64,000 bases of DNA, from NCBI GenBank assembly GCA_018907035.1, contig JACCIC010000363.1:1-64000 (forward strand), written 5' to 3'. This DNA is from Sycobia sp. Sy_11 (taxonomy: Eukaryota > Arthropoda > Insecta > Hymenoptera > Epichrysomallidae). Within the stretch, counting starts at the first letter, position 1; the number at the start of each line of letters is the position of its first letter. A program made the position numbers and the translations under genes. Below are positions 32,770 through 43,253 of this stretch, piece by piece. The notes under the pieces were generated by a model. That model made no database searches and had not been told where the DNA came from. It saw nothing but the letters and a program-made list of their open reading frames with translations.

Positions 32770-33320
32770 ATCCGTAGATTTTATTAGCTAGCCCAGTTGA
32801 ACAGATAGTTATATCTATTACCTGCTCCCTTAGCCTGTTTCCCAACGTTGGGGTGTTCGCCACATTGAGTATCTCGAGGTCTGTGTCCGCAATATACTCC
32901 AGTAGTTTAACACCTCTTGGGTTGGTATTAGTGCTTCCCCACACCCTATGGTGCGAGTTTGCATCACATCCAAGAACTATTGGAAGATTGTTGATTCTAC
33001 AATATTCCACTAGTCTCCGAACCTCCCCTGTGGGGTTGTCTTTATTGTCATACGGTAGGTAGGCAGATGCGACAACAATTCGCCCCATCCCTACTACCTC
33101 CGCTGAGGCCACCGCTAGGTCCCCCGTACAGCGACCGAGCATCGGCACCACATTAACTCCTTTTGCAAGGATACAAGCTCTAGGCCTTATTGCCTTTGAG
33201 TCACTAATGCAAGCGGTTCTTGGATTAGCGATATGCATGTTTGCATCCCCGCCAAACTCCTCAGCATAACGGCCGAGGCGTCTTTGCAGTGGTGCAGGTT
33301 AATTTGGAGGAATAAGATAC
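32770..33320 (-). pseudogene. Apurinic-type endonuclease domain of the non-LTR element
   Basis: After a frameshift the strand reads LQINLHHCKDASAVMLRSLA, the N-terminal endonuclease motif. The block 33238-32768 gives IRPRACILAKGVNVVPMLGR, VVASAYLPYD and VLGCDANSHHRVWGSTNTNP, which holds the catalytic G-D-x-N-S-H-H element with C inserted in place of the usual G-D order. RLREQVIDITICST (the DxT/xDI motif) completes the domain. The endonuclease nicks the target DNA to prime reverse transcription. Confidence 0.85.
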
Positions 33321-33495
33321 CCGATGGAGCCATTTATTGTTCCATCGTGTTCTCGCCCTCAGCATCCTCCACCGGCCCCCGCTCCTCCCGGCGGCTCACC
33401 TTAAAGGTTATCCTGCCCAGGAGGTACCAGGGTCTGTGGTCTAGCGCCGCCAGCAACCTGGCGTATGATTCCGGCATGAACAGTACGAGGACATG

Positions 33496-34146
33496 TTAAT
33501 CTCGTCCATCAGACCTTCCTTCCTCGCCGACCTTTGTGTTGACGATCTTCCATAGTTTCGTTTTACCCCTGAGAGATGTATTATGCCCCTCAAGCCTTTC
33601 TAAGATGATTCTAAGACACCGCCCCTCGAAATTGCGAAAACATTTCCGAGGTGATGGTTGCCTCCGGGTATTCTTCATGTACCACCACACATGTAAGGGG
33701 GTTTGACCTTTGGGCAGCCGTAATAATTCCGGCATTCACTAGCCTTCCTCCCTGGGAGGGGGCAGGGTTCCTTTAATGTTACCGCCGCCACTCCCCTCCT
33801 TTTGCTTTTTAGCAATACCGGATGTCGAGGGCGGAGTCTTATCAGATCCCTGTCGCCTCTTCATCCCTATCTTGATCTGCGTGGTAGGCCCTGGTGTTCC
33901 GGTTCCGCTAGCATTTTGCTGCCGGGCCAACTTCCTCCTGGCCGAACCACACAGCCTCTTTTTCTTGGGGGCAGTACTGCCTCGCTCTACACTGGTTAGT
34001 ATTGCAGGGATCACAACCACTCCAGGCTTGTTGCCTGGAGCTGCGTCCTCCTTGCCCACTTGGCCAGTAGCTCCTTCTGAGGTCCTCGAGGGCGTTGCTT
34101 CCTCCCGGGCCTCGTCTTCTATGTTTTTAAGTTTATTGACTTCCAT
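33496..34146 (-). pseudogene. ORF1 (gag-like) of the non-LTR element
   Basis: The frame opens at 34146 with MEVNKLKNIEDEAREEATPS and runs through a Lys/Arg- and Pro-rich low-complexity region. Two adjacent stop codons follow at about 33741-33736, after which the same frame continues from 33735 to 33496 (LPKGQTPLHVWWYMKNTRR and so on). No intact CCHC knuckle is visible. ORF1 proteins bind element RNA; here the identification rests on position and composition. Confidence 0.6.
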
Positions 34147-34691
34147 AAGAGTCCCACGAGTAGTTAGGGAAATAAAAGTCCGCCGATATAGAGCCCTGTA
34201 TGTGCCGGTAAGGCTATATACTCGGGAAGGTCGCCCAGTGTTCCCGAGGCATCGTTTGCGATCTGTCGCAAACTACCCCAAAACTACCCCAGCGGCCAAG
34301 TCGGTACCCTTCAGCACGATAGCTCCGACCTTGGGTTTGGGGGTTGGATATAATATCCATTGCGACTCCTTCCAGACGCAATAGGGGTTTGCCCTTGGCC
34401 TCTGGGGTGTCCGCCTGGCTGTTCTCGAGAGTCCCGAGGCCCAGCTCCGGTTGCGAGAGAGACCTACGCGGGTTCCTTATTCAAGGGTCCCGTCGGAGTG
34501 GTTACTCGGGCACCCGAGAGGCAGTTTGCCGCATAAGCACCTTTTCGCCACCCAGCCCGCCCTAGGGCACGGCCGCATTCTCCCAGACCATTGCCGGGTC
34601 AGCCGCTCAGATCCCCAGACGAGCCTCCACACCGACCTACAAGTGGCACGCGACAAGGTGTCAATCCCTGGTGGAGGCAGTAGTAAATTAT

Positions 34692-35052
34692 GATAATATT
34701 GGTACAATTTCGTATACTGTAGATGACCGAATATCTCACAGTTGTGCTCAAATTGATAATCTATTAAAAAAGACGTTTGAATGGTTTTACGATAGATTAA
34801 ATTACACTTGAAAATTTTCAATTTAAAAACCAGAAGTTTCCAATAAAACTTTTATTTGTCATTACAATCAATAAAGCCCAGTAACGGACAGTGAAACATA
34901 TCGGCATTGATTTACGATCAGAATGTTTTTCACATGGTCAATTATATGTTGGACTTTCTAGAACTGCTAATTTACAGAGTCAATATATTTTGTTACCATA
35001 AAATCTAACTGTTATCAAAAATATTATATATCCAGAAGTATTGGAATTGTAA
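34692..35052 (+). pseudogene. Helitron helicase C-terminal remnant, right part
   Basis: The reading continues the Helitron after the non-LTR insertion. From about 34905 a frame reads IGIDLRSECFSHGQLYVGLS, then RTANLQSQYILLP, a stop, and NLTVIKNIIYPEVLEL. This is the conserved end of the Helitron Pif1-like helicase: (G/C)FSHGQLYVA(L/C)SR, then N(I/V)VY.EVL. The end of the frame lies only about 8-30 bp from the hairpin of the element's 3' terminus, as expected. Confidence 0.88.
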
Positions 35053-35059
35053 TATCAAA

Positions 35060-35110
35060 AGAAATCGGTTCTTCAAATCTCGGGCGAAGCAGAGACAAGG
35101 GATACCACCG
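35060..35110 (+). mobile_element. 3' terminus of the coding Helitron
   Basis: AAGAAATCGGTTC, CTCGGGCGAAGCAGAG and ACAAGGGATA closely follow the helicase stop. They match AGAAATCGGTTAAATTATTA and CTCGGGCGAAGCCGAC at 7925-7958. The terminal CTAG is mutated (GATACCA). This ties the non-autonomous copies at 7.9 and 8.7 kb to a helicase-bearing partner of the same family. Confidence 0.75.
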
Positions 35111-35326
35111 TATGTGGCATATATTTTACAAATGTCAACTTATCCAATGCAATATAAAAAATTAATTTATAGTAAATAAATATTATTGCGGTTTTCCTTG
35201 AAGAGGTCTATAAAATATGTAACGTTTCCCTTTTCCCTTCGGGAAAGCTTACGCGGTAGCAGCAGAATCGTTTTGAAAGGAAAGGGAATTTAGACAAAAT
35301 CGGGTAAAAATCACGTTTACTCAATT

Positions 35327-35531
35327 GTGTTCAAATTTAAAAGTAAGAAAATAATAAGTGGAAAACCCTTCTGTGTAGGAGCTCAGGAACTAGTTAAGTA
35401 TAATAAAGTTCCAGATAGGCAAGATTTAATGCTTGGTAACTTATATAATATAAAACAAACAAACAATAAATATTTAATAGGATTGTGTCTAAGGAATAAC
35501 GCGGCAGAGTCTCAACTAATAATTAAATATA
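35327..35531 (+). pseudogene. Gypsy-type pol fragment, left of the mariner
   Basis: An open frame reads IISGKPFCVGAQELVKYNKV, PDRQDLMLGNLYNI and NKYLIGLCLRNNAAESQLII, then stops homology at the mariner insertion. It resembles the region between RNase H and integrase of some insect Ty3/Gypsy elements that carry a macro-domain-like segment. The continuation after the mariner supports this. Confidence 0.55.
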
Positions 35532-36817
35532 TTAGGAGTGTGAATAAGTCTTTCCCGTTTTTTGTAAGAGATGGCGCCACCAATACTGTGCGAGTATTCA
35601 ATGGTTACATATGTCATAATCAAAGCTTATTCATATGTCAACAATTCCATACTAACACATTAGTTAAAATTTTTTCGCATCATAAATTTTTGATATCGTG
35701 AAAATGTCGAAATTTGAGCCGAGTCGACGTCATTTGCGGGAAGTTTCACTTTATTGGTTCAATTTGAAGAAATCTGCTGCCGAGACGCATCGATTGCTTC
35801 AGGAGGCTTATGGAGAAGGTTGTGTCGATGATTCAAGTGTTCGCGGATGGTTTCGACGCTTCAAAAGCGGTGATTTCGCCGTGGAAGACAAGGAGCGTTC
35901 CGGGCGGCCGCAAATCTTTGAAGATCGAGAATTGGCGACTTTGCTTGATGAAGATTCTTGTCAAACGCAAGAAGAACTTGCTGAAGCATTAGGAGTTGAC
36001 CGAACAACCATTTCCAAGCGTTTGAAAGCCATGGGAATGATCCAAAAGCAAGGAAATTGGGTGCCGTACGAACTGAAGCTGAGAGACGTCGAACGGCGTT
36101 TTTTCACTTGCGAACAGCTGCTTCAGCGACATAAAAGAAAGGGTTTTCTGCATCGTATCGTGACTGGCGATGAAAAGTGGATACGTTACGATAATCCGAA
36201 GCGAAGAAAATCATGGGGACTACCCGGCCATGCATCATCATCGACGGCCAAGCCAAATATTCATGGCGCCAAGCTCATGCTCTGTATATGGTGGGACCAG
36301 CTAGGTGTGGTTTACTATGAGCTTCTGAAACCGAATGAAAGGATCACAGGCGAGGTCTATCGACGACAATTGATGCGTTTAAGCCGCGCACTGCGAGAAA
36401 AACGGCCACAATACTCCGACAGGCACGACAAAGTTATTTTGCAACATGACAATGCTCGCCCACATGTTGCACCGCCGGTGAAAACATACTTAGAAACGCT
36501 CAAATGGGAAGTCCTACCCCACCCGCCGTATAGTCCAGACGTTGCTCCGTCTGATTACCATCTCTTCAGATCGATGACGCATGGCCTGGCTGACCAGCAC
36601 TTCCATTCCTACGAGGAAGCCAAAAAATGGGTGGATGACTGGATAGAGGCCAAACCGGTCGAATTTTTTCGCAACGGGATTCGTATGTTGCCAGAAAGAT
36701 GGGAAAAAGTTGTAGCTAGCGATGGCCAATACTTTCAATAATTCATTTGTAACCATTTTTTCACAATAAAGGCTCAAAATTTGAAAAAAAACGGGAAAGA
36801 CTTATTCACATACCTGA
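35532..36817 (+). mobile_element. Mariner, structurally intact copy A
   Basis: A 1286-bp element flanked by TA (35530-35531 and 36818-36819). The terminal repeats start TTAGGAGTGTGAATAAGTC and, inverted, TCAGGTATGTGAATAAGTC, both continuing TTTCCCGTTTTTT. It interrupts a Gypsy pol fragment. Copy B at 53046-54339 has the same ends, so both boundaries are defined by comparison. Confidence 0.97.
35704..36741 (+). CDS. Mariner transposase, intact (345 residues)
   Basis: Cut-and-paste DNA transposase. I chose ATG at 35704 (MSKFEPSRRH) because the upstream GTG is not a normal eukaryotic start. The N-terminal paired-like HTH pair spans about residues 10-115, with SGRPQ at 66-70 as a GRPR-like linker. 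WVPYEL (119-124) is the conserved dimer-interface motif. The catalytic triad is D156 (TGDEKW), D249 (QHDNARPH) and D284 (YSPDVAPSDYHLF), with 34 residues between the last two, the DD34D signature of mariner. Length is normal (about 345). No stops or frameshifts. Activity cannot be read from sequence but nothing essential is missing. Confidence 0.95.
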   Translation: MSKFEPSRRHLREVSLYWFNLKKSAAETHRLLQEAYGEGCVDDSSVRGWFRRFKSGDFAVEDKERSGRPQIFEDRELATLLDEDSCQTQEELAEALGVDRTTISKRLKAMGMIQKQGNWVPYELKLRDVERRFFTCEQLLQRHKRKGFLHRIVTGDEKWIRYDNPKRRKSWGLPGHASSSTAKPNIHGAKLMLCIWWDQLGVVYYELLKPNERITGEVYRRQLMRLSRALREKRPQYSDRHDKVILQHDNARPHVAPPVKTYLETLKWEVLPHPPYSPDVAPSDYHLFRSMTHGLADQHFHSYEEAKKWVDDWIEAKPVEFFRNGIRMLPERWEKVVASDGQYFQ

Positions 36818-36819
36818 TA

Positions 36820-37150
36820 ACATTGAAGAAATGTTTCACAAACTAAAGGAATTTATTGATCACAAAATCAGTGAAATAAGTATTGCTCAAAGTTTATATA
36901 TAGAAGGGATACCAGGGCCCAAATTTTAGGATGAATTAGGGATCTATTAAAGAATAACAAGGTTAAGATAATTATTTGTAATGGTGCTTTATACTACGTT
37001 CCAGAAGGAGAAAGAGAACAGATATTTGACGAAAACCAAAACTCCCCTATCGGAGGCCATTGAGGTGTATCTAAAACATACAACAGAAGTAGACAGAACT
37101 ATTTTTCGCAAAACCTAAAACAAGAAAAAAATTTAACAGTATTTAAACTA
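36820..37150 (+). pseudogene. Gypsy integrase N-terminal fragment, right of the mariner
   Basis: It continues the fragment left of the mariner. NIEEMFHKLKEFIDHKISEI, then SIAQSLYIEGIP leads into LYYVPEGEREQIFDE and NSPIGGH, GVSKTYNRSRQNYF and QNLKQ. The last block is the H-H zinc-binding start of integrase (SPxxGHxGxxKT). Stops and a frameshift disable it, and homology ends around 37150. Confidence 0.75.
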
Positions 37151-37196
37151 CCAATCAAAAAAATTACGTTTCTGCATTACCACCTTAACCTGAATC

Positions 37197-37300
37197 ATCC
37201 AATCATATCAATCCACCATCGTAGAGTAGTAAAATATTTACGATAACAGCGCCACCATTCGAGAAGTGACGGACTTATCAAACCACCCTCGTACACTATG
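37197..37300 (-). mobile_element. Short mariner-end fragments in direct orientation
   Basis: Read on the minus strand, TACGAGGGTGGTTTGATAAG (about 37299) and TACGATGGTGGATTGATATG (about 37223) are two versions of a mariner terminal repeat also seen at 22322. They lie 76 bp apart in the same direction rather than inverted, so this is not a simple MITE. They end the Copia RT homology. Confidence 0.55.
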
Positions 37301-38131
37301 CTTTCAATCAAACTTTTACAAGGAGCTTCATAGTTTTCATCTAAGTTTAATGTTTCGTAATTTAATTTACTCTCAAGAGGTGTGTTGACAGCTTTACAGT
37401 TAGATATATTAAATTTATCTAGTACTGTTTTAATATAAGCACTTTGAGCGAAAGTTATTTGGCTGTTACTCCTTTCAATTCTTATTCCCAGAAAAAGTTT
37501 TATATCCTTTAAATCAGTCATTTGAAATTTATTCATTATTAAATATTTTAGTTTATTTCTATTGTCGACATTTATGTATAATATAATACATGTACAATAT
37601 AAATATTTTCAAACATATCTCCTTTATCTAAAATATAAATACACCTATCAACAGTTAAGTTTCGAAATCCTTTTTCTAACAAATCTTCATTAAATGTTTT
37701 ATACTAATACTTTGCTGCTTGTTTCAAACCATAAATAGCTTTGTTTAATGTACAAATTTGATTTTTTTGCAATCAATACCTTCAGAAACTTTCATATATA
37801 TATCTTCTTTTAGTTTGCCATTCAGAAATGCGGTCTTAACATCCATATGATGGACTAATAAATTATTTTGATTTGCAAAAGCCAATAAAAATCTAAAGGA
37901 TGTAATTCGAGCAATAGGGGCAAATGTCTCATTGTAATCTTGTAAATAAGTTTGACTAAAGCCTCTAGCTACTAGTTGAGCCTTGTATTTAAAAGGATTT
38001 CCAAATTCATCAATTTTAATTGTAAATATACATTTACAATCTACTATATTTTTATTTTTAGGTTTTTCTACTAATGTCCAAGTTTTATTAACCAAGAGTG
38101 CTTGTAATTCATTTTGATAGCTTCTTCCCAT
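37300..38131 (-). pseudogene. Copia reverse transcriptase
   Basis: 38131-37745 reads LVNKTWTLVEKPKNKNIVDC, KYKAQLVARGFSQTYLQDYN, ETFAPIARITSFRFLLAFAN and HMDVKTAFLNGKLKEDIYMK (first catalytic Asp). The following part has IYGLKQAAKY and a mutated YVDD box (VLYYT). 37536 onward gives MTDLKDIKLFLGIRIERSNS and TPLESKLNYE. The frame is broken several times. Confidence 0.9.
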
Positions 38132-38425
38132 TCTTTTCTACCATCTCTATATTTTACCTCTTCATATACTTAAAATATCTATTCCCTCTTAAATCTTCAT
38201 ATTCTTAAAATACTTCGCACTTAAAATATGTTCATTTTCTAAAGGTATTTCTTCATAAGAAATATGAGGCCGATATTTGTTCCTTTCACTCTTTCTAGAT
38301 TCTAACTTTGTATCAAATTTATTTTAATTATGTATAGGTGCTGATATATTTTTCGTATCCTTTTCAGTTAAGGATTTCATTTCCATATTATCTAATTTAA
38401 TAATTTTACTAGATTTGTAATTTCT

Positions 38426-39010
38426 TTAATTATCATTAATTACTTGATCTGATTTTTCATTATCAGATTTTTGTTCCATCAATGTATCTGATTTATTATA
38501 ATTATCAGATTTATGAGATTCTACTGATTTTGACTGAACGTCAGATGTTCTATTATTCCCATTTCCTATTGCAGTTTCATCGAATCTCATTTCCGGTCTA
38601 GAAGTTAAGTAGTTGACTTCATCAACTATAACATCTCTTACTTTGAGAAATTTTTCATGTTCCGGGTCCCATACCTTATAACCATTTGGTTCATATCCAA
38701 CAAGTACACCTTTCCGTGATTTATCATCAAATTTAATTATCTTATTTTTATCATGAACATAAACCGTACTTCCAAAAACCTTTAAGTACGTTAATTTAGA
38801 TTTCTTATTATACCATAATTCATACGGTGTTTTATTCTCTTTTAAAGCCTTTGTTGGTGTTATACTTACTAAATGTGTTGCAACTAAAACAGTCTCGCCC
38901 CAAAACATTTTATTTATCTTAGCATCGCTTATCATTGTGCGAGCTTTTTCAGTTATAGTTCTGACCATTTGCTCAGAAATACCATTCATTTGCATATAAT
39001 AATGTATCAT
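38426..39010 (-). pseudogene. Copia integrase, C-terminal part
   Basis: An open block reads MNGISEQMVRTITEKARTMI, MFWGETVLVATHLVSITPTK and TPYELWYNKKSKLTYLKVFG, then VHDKNKI and GVLVGYEPNGYKVWDP, all standard Copia integrase motifs (NGxSER, PYELW, FG). The catalytic Glu region is preserved as SEQ for SER. Confidence 0.9.
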
Positions 39011-39014
39011 TTGA

Positions 39015-39866
39015 ACAATATTTTTCTAAATTTTCATTGAAAAATATTGAAAATTAAATGAATGACAGTGAATCTTTAGAGGCTCCTCGAGAAAAGTTGT
39101 TTTGTGGTGTACACGATTACGCACCACAGAATCATCGGAATCGCAAAAACCAAAGTGCATTCTTCAAAGGAGGTGTTTCCTCAGGTAACGCTGTCGAGTT
39201 TTTTTTTAATTTTAGAATTTTTGGTAGTACTAAGAAGCTAAAAATCCGATTTTTGCTATAAAAAATCGGGTTGTTTGCTACTATAAAATTAAGAATTAAT
39301 AAAAATAACAAAAAAATTCGAGAGCATTACCTGATGAATTATGTAAAGATGTACTGTGCAAAATTTCAAACCGATCGGTTCAGTAGATTTTGTGTGAGGA
39401 TGTACACCTACTTAAAAAATGTCAGTTTTCAGGAAATGGCTTAAAAGTTTTGTAAACTAAAAAGTTCACAATAAAACTTTATAATTCTTGATGATTGATA
39501 CTCTCATTATTATTTTGTGTGAAACCTTCAAGACATCGCTGCAAGAGTTCGTCTTTACTCAAGTCCTCATAAATGGTCTAATAGCTCAAAGAACTTCAGA
39601 AGGAAGTGCTGTATAGCTGTGTTTAAAAGAGTTTAGAGCATCTGAAGTTGCAGCTTTCTACCACTCGCACCAAGAGTCAAGCAGAATTACGAATATGTAA
39701 AAATTCTACTTGGAGCAACGAATGTTCAAATACTCACAACTTTGTCAATTTTGCTCCGATTAACTTGAAATTTCGACACAATATTCTTGAGATATAAAAC
39801 ATTCATTTAAAAAAATTTTAAAAAATGGCCAAAAAAAGTTTAAATACCTTACCCTCCCCCCCCTCA
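39015..39866. mobile_element. Unidentified insertion in the Copia integrase
   Basis: Copia homology stops after ISYHL (39867, minus reading) and resumes at about 39010 with a QMNGISEQM block. The intervening 850 bp is foreign. Its right end on + is a C-rich run (CCCTCCCCCCCC at about 39852). Near its left end is CAATATTTTTC with its inverse GAAAAATATTG. No transposase is readable; the 67-codon ORF at 39058 matches nothing I know. Confidence 0.55.
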
Positions 39867-40110
39867 AGTGATAACTTATCCCTCTTTCAGCACAATATTC
39901 TTTCATCTTTTTTGATAAATATTCTCTTCTATTATCACTATATATATTGACAATTTTTCATGGTAATCTCGCTTGTTTACCATTGATGCAAGCTTCACAT
40001 AAAATATCATCCGATATAATATTCTTTATTTCATATAAATCCCTGACCAATTGTTTATTTATTAATTCTAAGAACTTAGTTTTACTTATGTGATATATCG
40101 TTGACGCCTG
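39867..40110 (-). pseudogene. Copia integrase, N-terminal part of the core
   Basis: The strand reads SDDILCEACINGKQARLPW, IVNIYSDNRREYLSKKMKEY and CAERGISYHL, carrying the conserved C-E-xC-xxGK and D-N-G-x-E-Y elements (G is R here). It breaks off at ISYHL, at the boundary of an 850-bp insertion. Confidence 0.8.
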
Positions 40111-40229
40111 CATCGTAACTATTTTGTATAGCATTATAAACTTTAAAATTTTTATTTACATCAACAAAAAGGTTAATAGTTATTAAATTATTAAAATAAT
40201 TACCTTTTATTATTAAAATACCTTTTTTT

Positions 40230-40550
40230 ATTACCTCAACACCATTTTAATTAAACACAATAACCGTTCTTGCTTGTTACATTTTTCTGACGAACACCAG
40301 GTTATGCAGGACCTTCGGGAAATATAAAACGTCTTCAAGAACTCCTTGAATCTTCATGTTACTGGTCACGTTGATGGCCCCTCTCATTGTCGCTAAAATA
40401 AAAATATTCTTCCTCGTTTTAGATATTTTGATAGGAGAATTTAATTCAACCGAACTTGTAAATAATTTTTTATTATTTATTATATGATCTCACGCTCTCG
40501 AATCGAGTTTAAATGTGAACTCATTTTGTTTCTTCAAATCATTATTACCA
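40230..40550 (-). pseudogene. Copia protease
   Basis: The frame reads FTFKLDSRA-stop-DHIINNKKLFTSS, VELNSPIKISKTRKN and VLEDVLYFPKVLHNLVFVRK. This is the Copia aspartic protease, in which the active site D-S-G is altered to D-S-R. It is the same region as the fragment at 8062-8379 but diverged. Confidence 0.75.
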
Positions 40551-41363
40551 GACATAAAAGCAAAACTTCAGTACAATATGGATGGGTTAGTATCAACCAT
40601 TTAAACATTTTTTTTCCTTTCTTCAACATATTGTTCACATGACACAAATTGTACAGATGACACAGTCTTCGCTTGTGAAAGATGCAATCCTTAATTAAGT
40701 GACCGATCCTTCCACATTTATGACATTTCAAATTCCTCTTACTTGTCTTAAAATTTTGTTTATTTTGACTTTTTCCTTTTCTATTATAATTTGGAAGTCT
40801 TGATTGCTGAAATCTGTTTTTCTTAAATTTCTGCACTTCTTGTGCTGCTTGCAATACTTTAGAATTGATATCATTTGCTTCACCTTTTAGTTGGACTTCC
40901 TAGTCTAAAAGTCGACTTTTAACAATGGCTTAATTTATATGATCTTCTGATAATGTTTCAATCGCCGTTACAATTCCATCATATGCTGGTGGTAAAGTTA
41001 AAAGCAAATGAGCAACTTTATCATTTTCCTTAAATTCTGGACCTGCAGTTGCTAACTCTGTAATTAAATCATCAAACACTCGAAAATGTTTAATAAGTGG
41101 TACATCACTTTGTAATTTCAATGAGAGCAGTTTTTTACTCATGAAAATCATAAATATGAGTCCGCTAAATAGCTGATTATTACGCCGTTATCAACAGCGC
41201 TATTATCTTCCCACTAATTAGTAAGCAGCTCTGGCTTTTCTTGATAAACAACAGAAAGTACTTTAAATTCTGCTAACAAAGCACGCACTGTACATTTCCA
41301 TCGGCTATATTTTTCGCCCTTAGACGGCTTAATGTTCTTTCTTAATAACTTTGCACTATCCAT
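40534..41363 (-). pseudogene. Copia gag
   Basis: It starts ATG at 41363 (MDSAKLLRKNIKPSKGEKYS, RWKCTVRALLAEFKVLS). After a stop it continues with LQSDVPLIKHFRVFDDLITE and VAHLLLTLPPAYDGIVTAIE (the UBN2-like gag core at 41151-40930). The zinc knuckle KCHKCGRIGHLIKDC (CX2CX4HX4C) falls at 40743-40672. Several stops interrupt it. Confidence 0.88.
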
Positions 41364-41850
41364 TTTCTCGTTTAGTTTTTCGCTCAGAATAAGTTTAGTA
41401 TAATTACACTTACACTATATTACAAACTACAGCACTCCTAAATATAATAAAATAATATAGATACACTTATAATAAATTATAAGTCTTAGAATAAATTATA
41501 ATACTTAGTATCAACTTTTATATGAAATTCACAGTTTCTATTTTAACTTGAAATGCGATCTGGGCCCATAACCTATAAATATTAGATTGGATAATGCAGA
41601 AATAACTATTCAAAATATTAGGATTTAAAAGTTCTTTATTAAAATGTGCCAAGGAGGGGTACGTCTGCCCAAGAGAAAAGTCGAACTGAAACTAAAACTA
41701 AAAGAATAATGTCGTGAAAACATCTTTCGATTTCTCACCATGATTTAACGATCACTCGTATTACATATACTTTGTATAATCGTTGATCATGTTGCGTACA
41801 CATTTGATAAACATATATAATATTGATTTTTGCCCTTCTTAGAAATACAT

Positions 41851-42989
41851 AAACAGATTTATAATAAAGTAAATATCACAACACTTTTCTATATTTGTAG
41901 AGAAATTTATTTACTATTATATAATTTGAATATACTTCCAATTAGTCAATACCGAATTCGGATATTACCTTTCATTTAATTTTTATCGAAAAATGCTGCT
42001 TGCAAAAAAAATATATGGAATAAAAAAGATATATTTTTATAAAATTTACAATTTTATTAAAAAATTTTTTTCATATGTGTAATAGATTTCGAAATAAATT
42101 TGCAAAAACAGCATTTTTATAAAATTTTTCTGATTTAATTTACAAAAATTCAAAATATGCACAGAGCTACTATGATATTCGCAATCAGCAACTCGAAATA
42201 GATAAATACAGAAATTTTGAACAAAAGCAGGTGAGAGGGATAATTGCAAGTACAGTGATAGGTGGAACATATAAGTTACTTATTTAGCCATTACTTTTAT
42301 GAATCTGACTATGTATAAAAAAATCTTCCGTGGAATTTTCAAAATTATAATCTGCTCAAGTATATACCGTTACTTGTAAATTTTTTCTTAGTTCTAAGGT
42401 GAAATCAGTAAGAATTTGAATTTAGAAAAATCTAAAGCAGTTCCTTTGCGATCATAGTAAAGTTTACGTTTTTTGAAATTTTATTAATTTTTTTTTGTCA
42501 TTCATAATGCTACGTCCATAGTTATTTTTCAAATTTGTACGAAAAAATTACACTTACAACGGAATAAAGTTTTTTATACATTATATATGTCACTTTATAA
42601 ATAAATATATAATTTAAGATTAAGTCGAATCTGTATTAACCCTTTGTTAAAATGAGAACAGTAAGTAAACATTCCAACAGGAATTCAAATATATAGCTTA
42701 AATTATTTTTAATATTATTGTTAGAGCATTGTTGACTTAATTTACTTTAAAATATCTCATTAGTCCAATGAACATCAGCGAGAGCCTCAGTACAAGTGCT
42801 AAGGTTAAAAGTGCGTTCGAATACTGTATATAGAGTTATGGTATATATTTAAAGAATTTCCTGATGCATATATCTCTACGACTAAGTGATGATCCGCATT
42901 GTTTGTACTCGATATACCAATGTGCAGCAAGAAAAACTTGTCCTCAAATGAATGTTGGCGCAATGACCCGCCCGACAGCTGCTGTATTT
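41851..42989. other. AT-rich interval without recognisable content
   Basis: I see no gene, RNA or repeat shared with the rest of the window. Confidence 0.5.
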
Positions 42990-43184
42990 TCATACTTCAT
43001 GCAACACACAATGTGCGCGCGCACGACGGACTAAGGCATTCGTGACTCGAAGTGGTAGTTGATAGGGGAGGAAGGATCGAAACAAGAAGAGAGAAAAATA
43101 ATTAAAGGAGAAAACTTGCTGTGCATCATGTGAGGGAGTGTGAACAAGCAGTGGATAGTAAGGGAGGCGGATAAAGAGAAAGAC

Positions 43185-43253
<69 letters not shown>

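Larger units (their letters stand above)
29691..34677 (-). mobile_element. Non-LTR retrotransposon (I/LOA-type), full-length-like, inserted in the Helitron
   Basis: A 4987-bp insertion is flanked by identical CAGTAGTAAATTAT at 29677-29690 and 34678-34691, a 14-bp target duplication. On the minus strand it starts GCCTCCACCAGGG, contains a leader, ORF1, then endonuclease, RT, RNase H and a C-terminal Cys/His motif. It ends in a (TAA)n-like tail (TATTATTATT read on +), as in I-type elements. All ORFs carry stops or frameshifts. Confidence 0.92.
37300..41850 (-). mobile_element. Decayed Copia retrotransposon
   Basis: On the minus strand gag, protease, integrase and RT follow in Copia order. Just upstream of gag lies a primer-binding site with GGTTATGGGCCCAG at about 41579, the initiator-tRNA fragment match known for Copia. 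Sequence before it (about 41580-41850), with AATAAAG, is presumably the 5' LTR, but its start is not evident. No 3' LTR survives; the RT ends in mariner-type fragments at about 37300. Confidence 0.85.

Noticed and set aside
37197..37300. Simple mariner MITE with inverted ends
   Set aside because: The two end-like sequences are in the same direction, not inverted, so I list them as fragments only.
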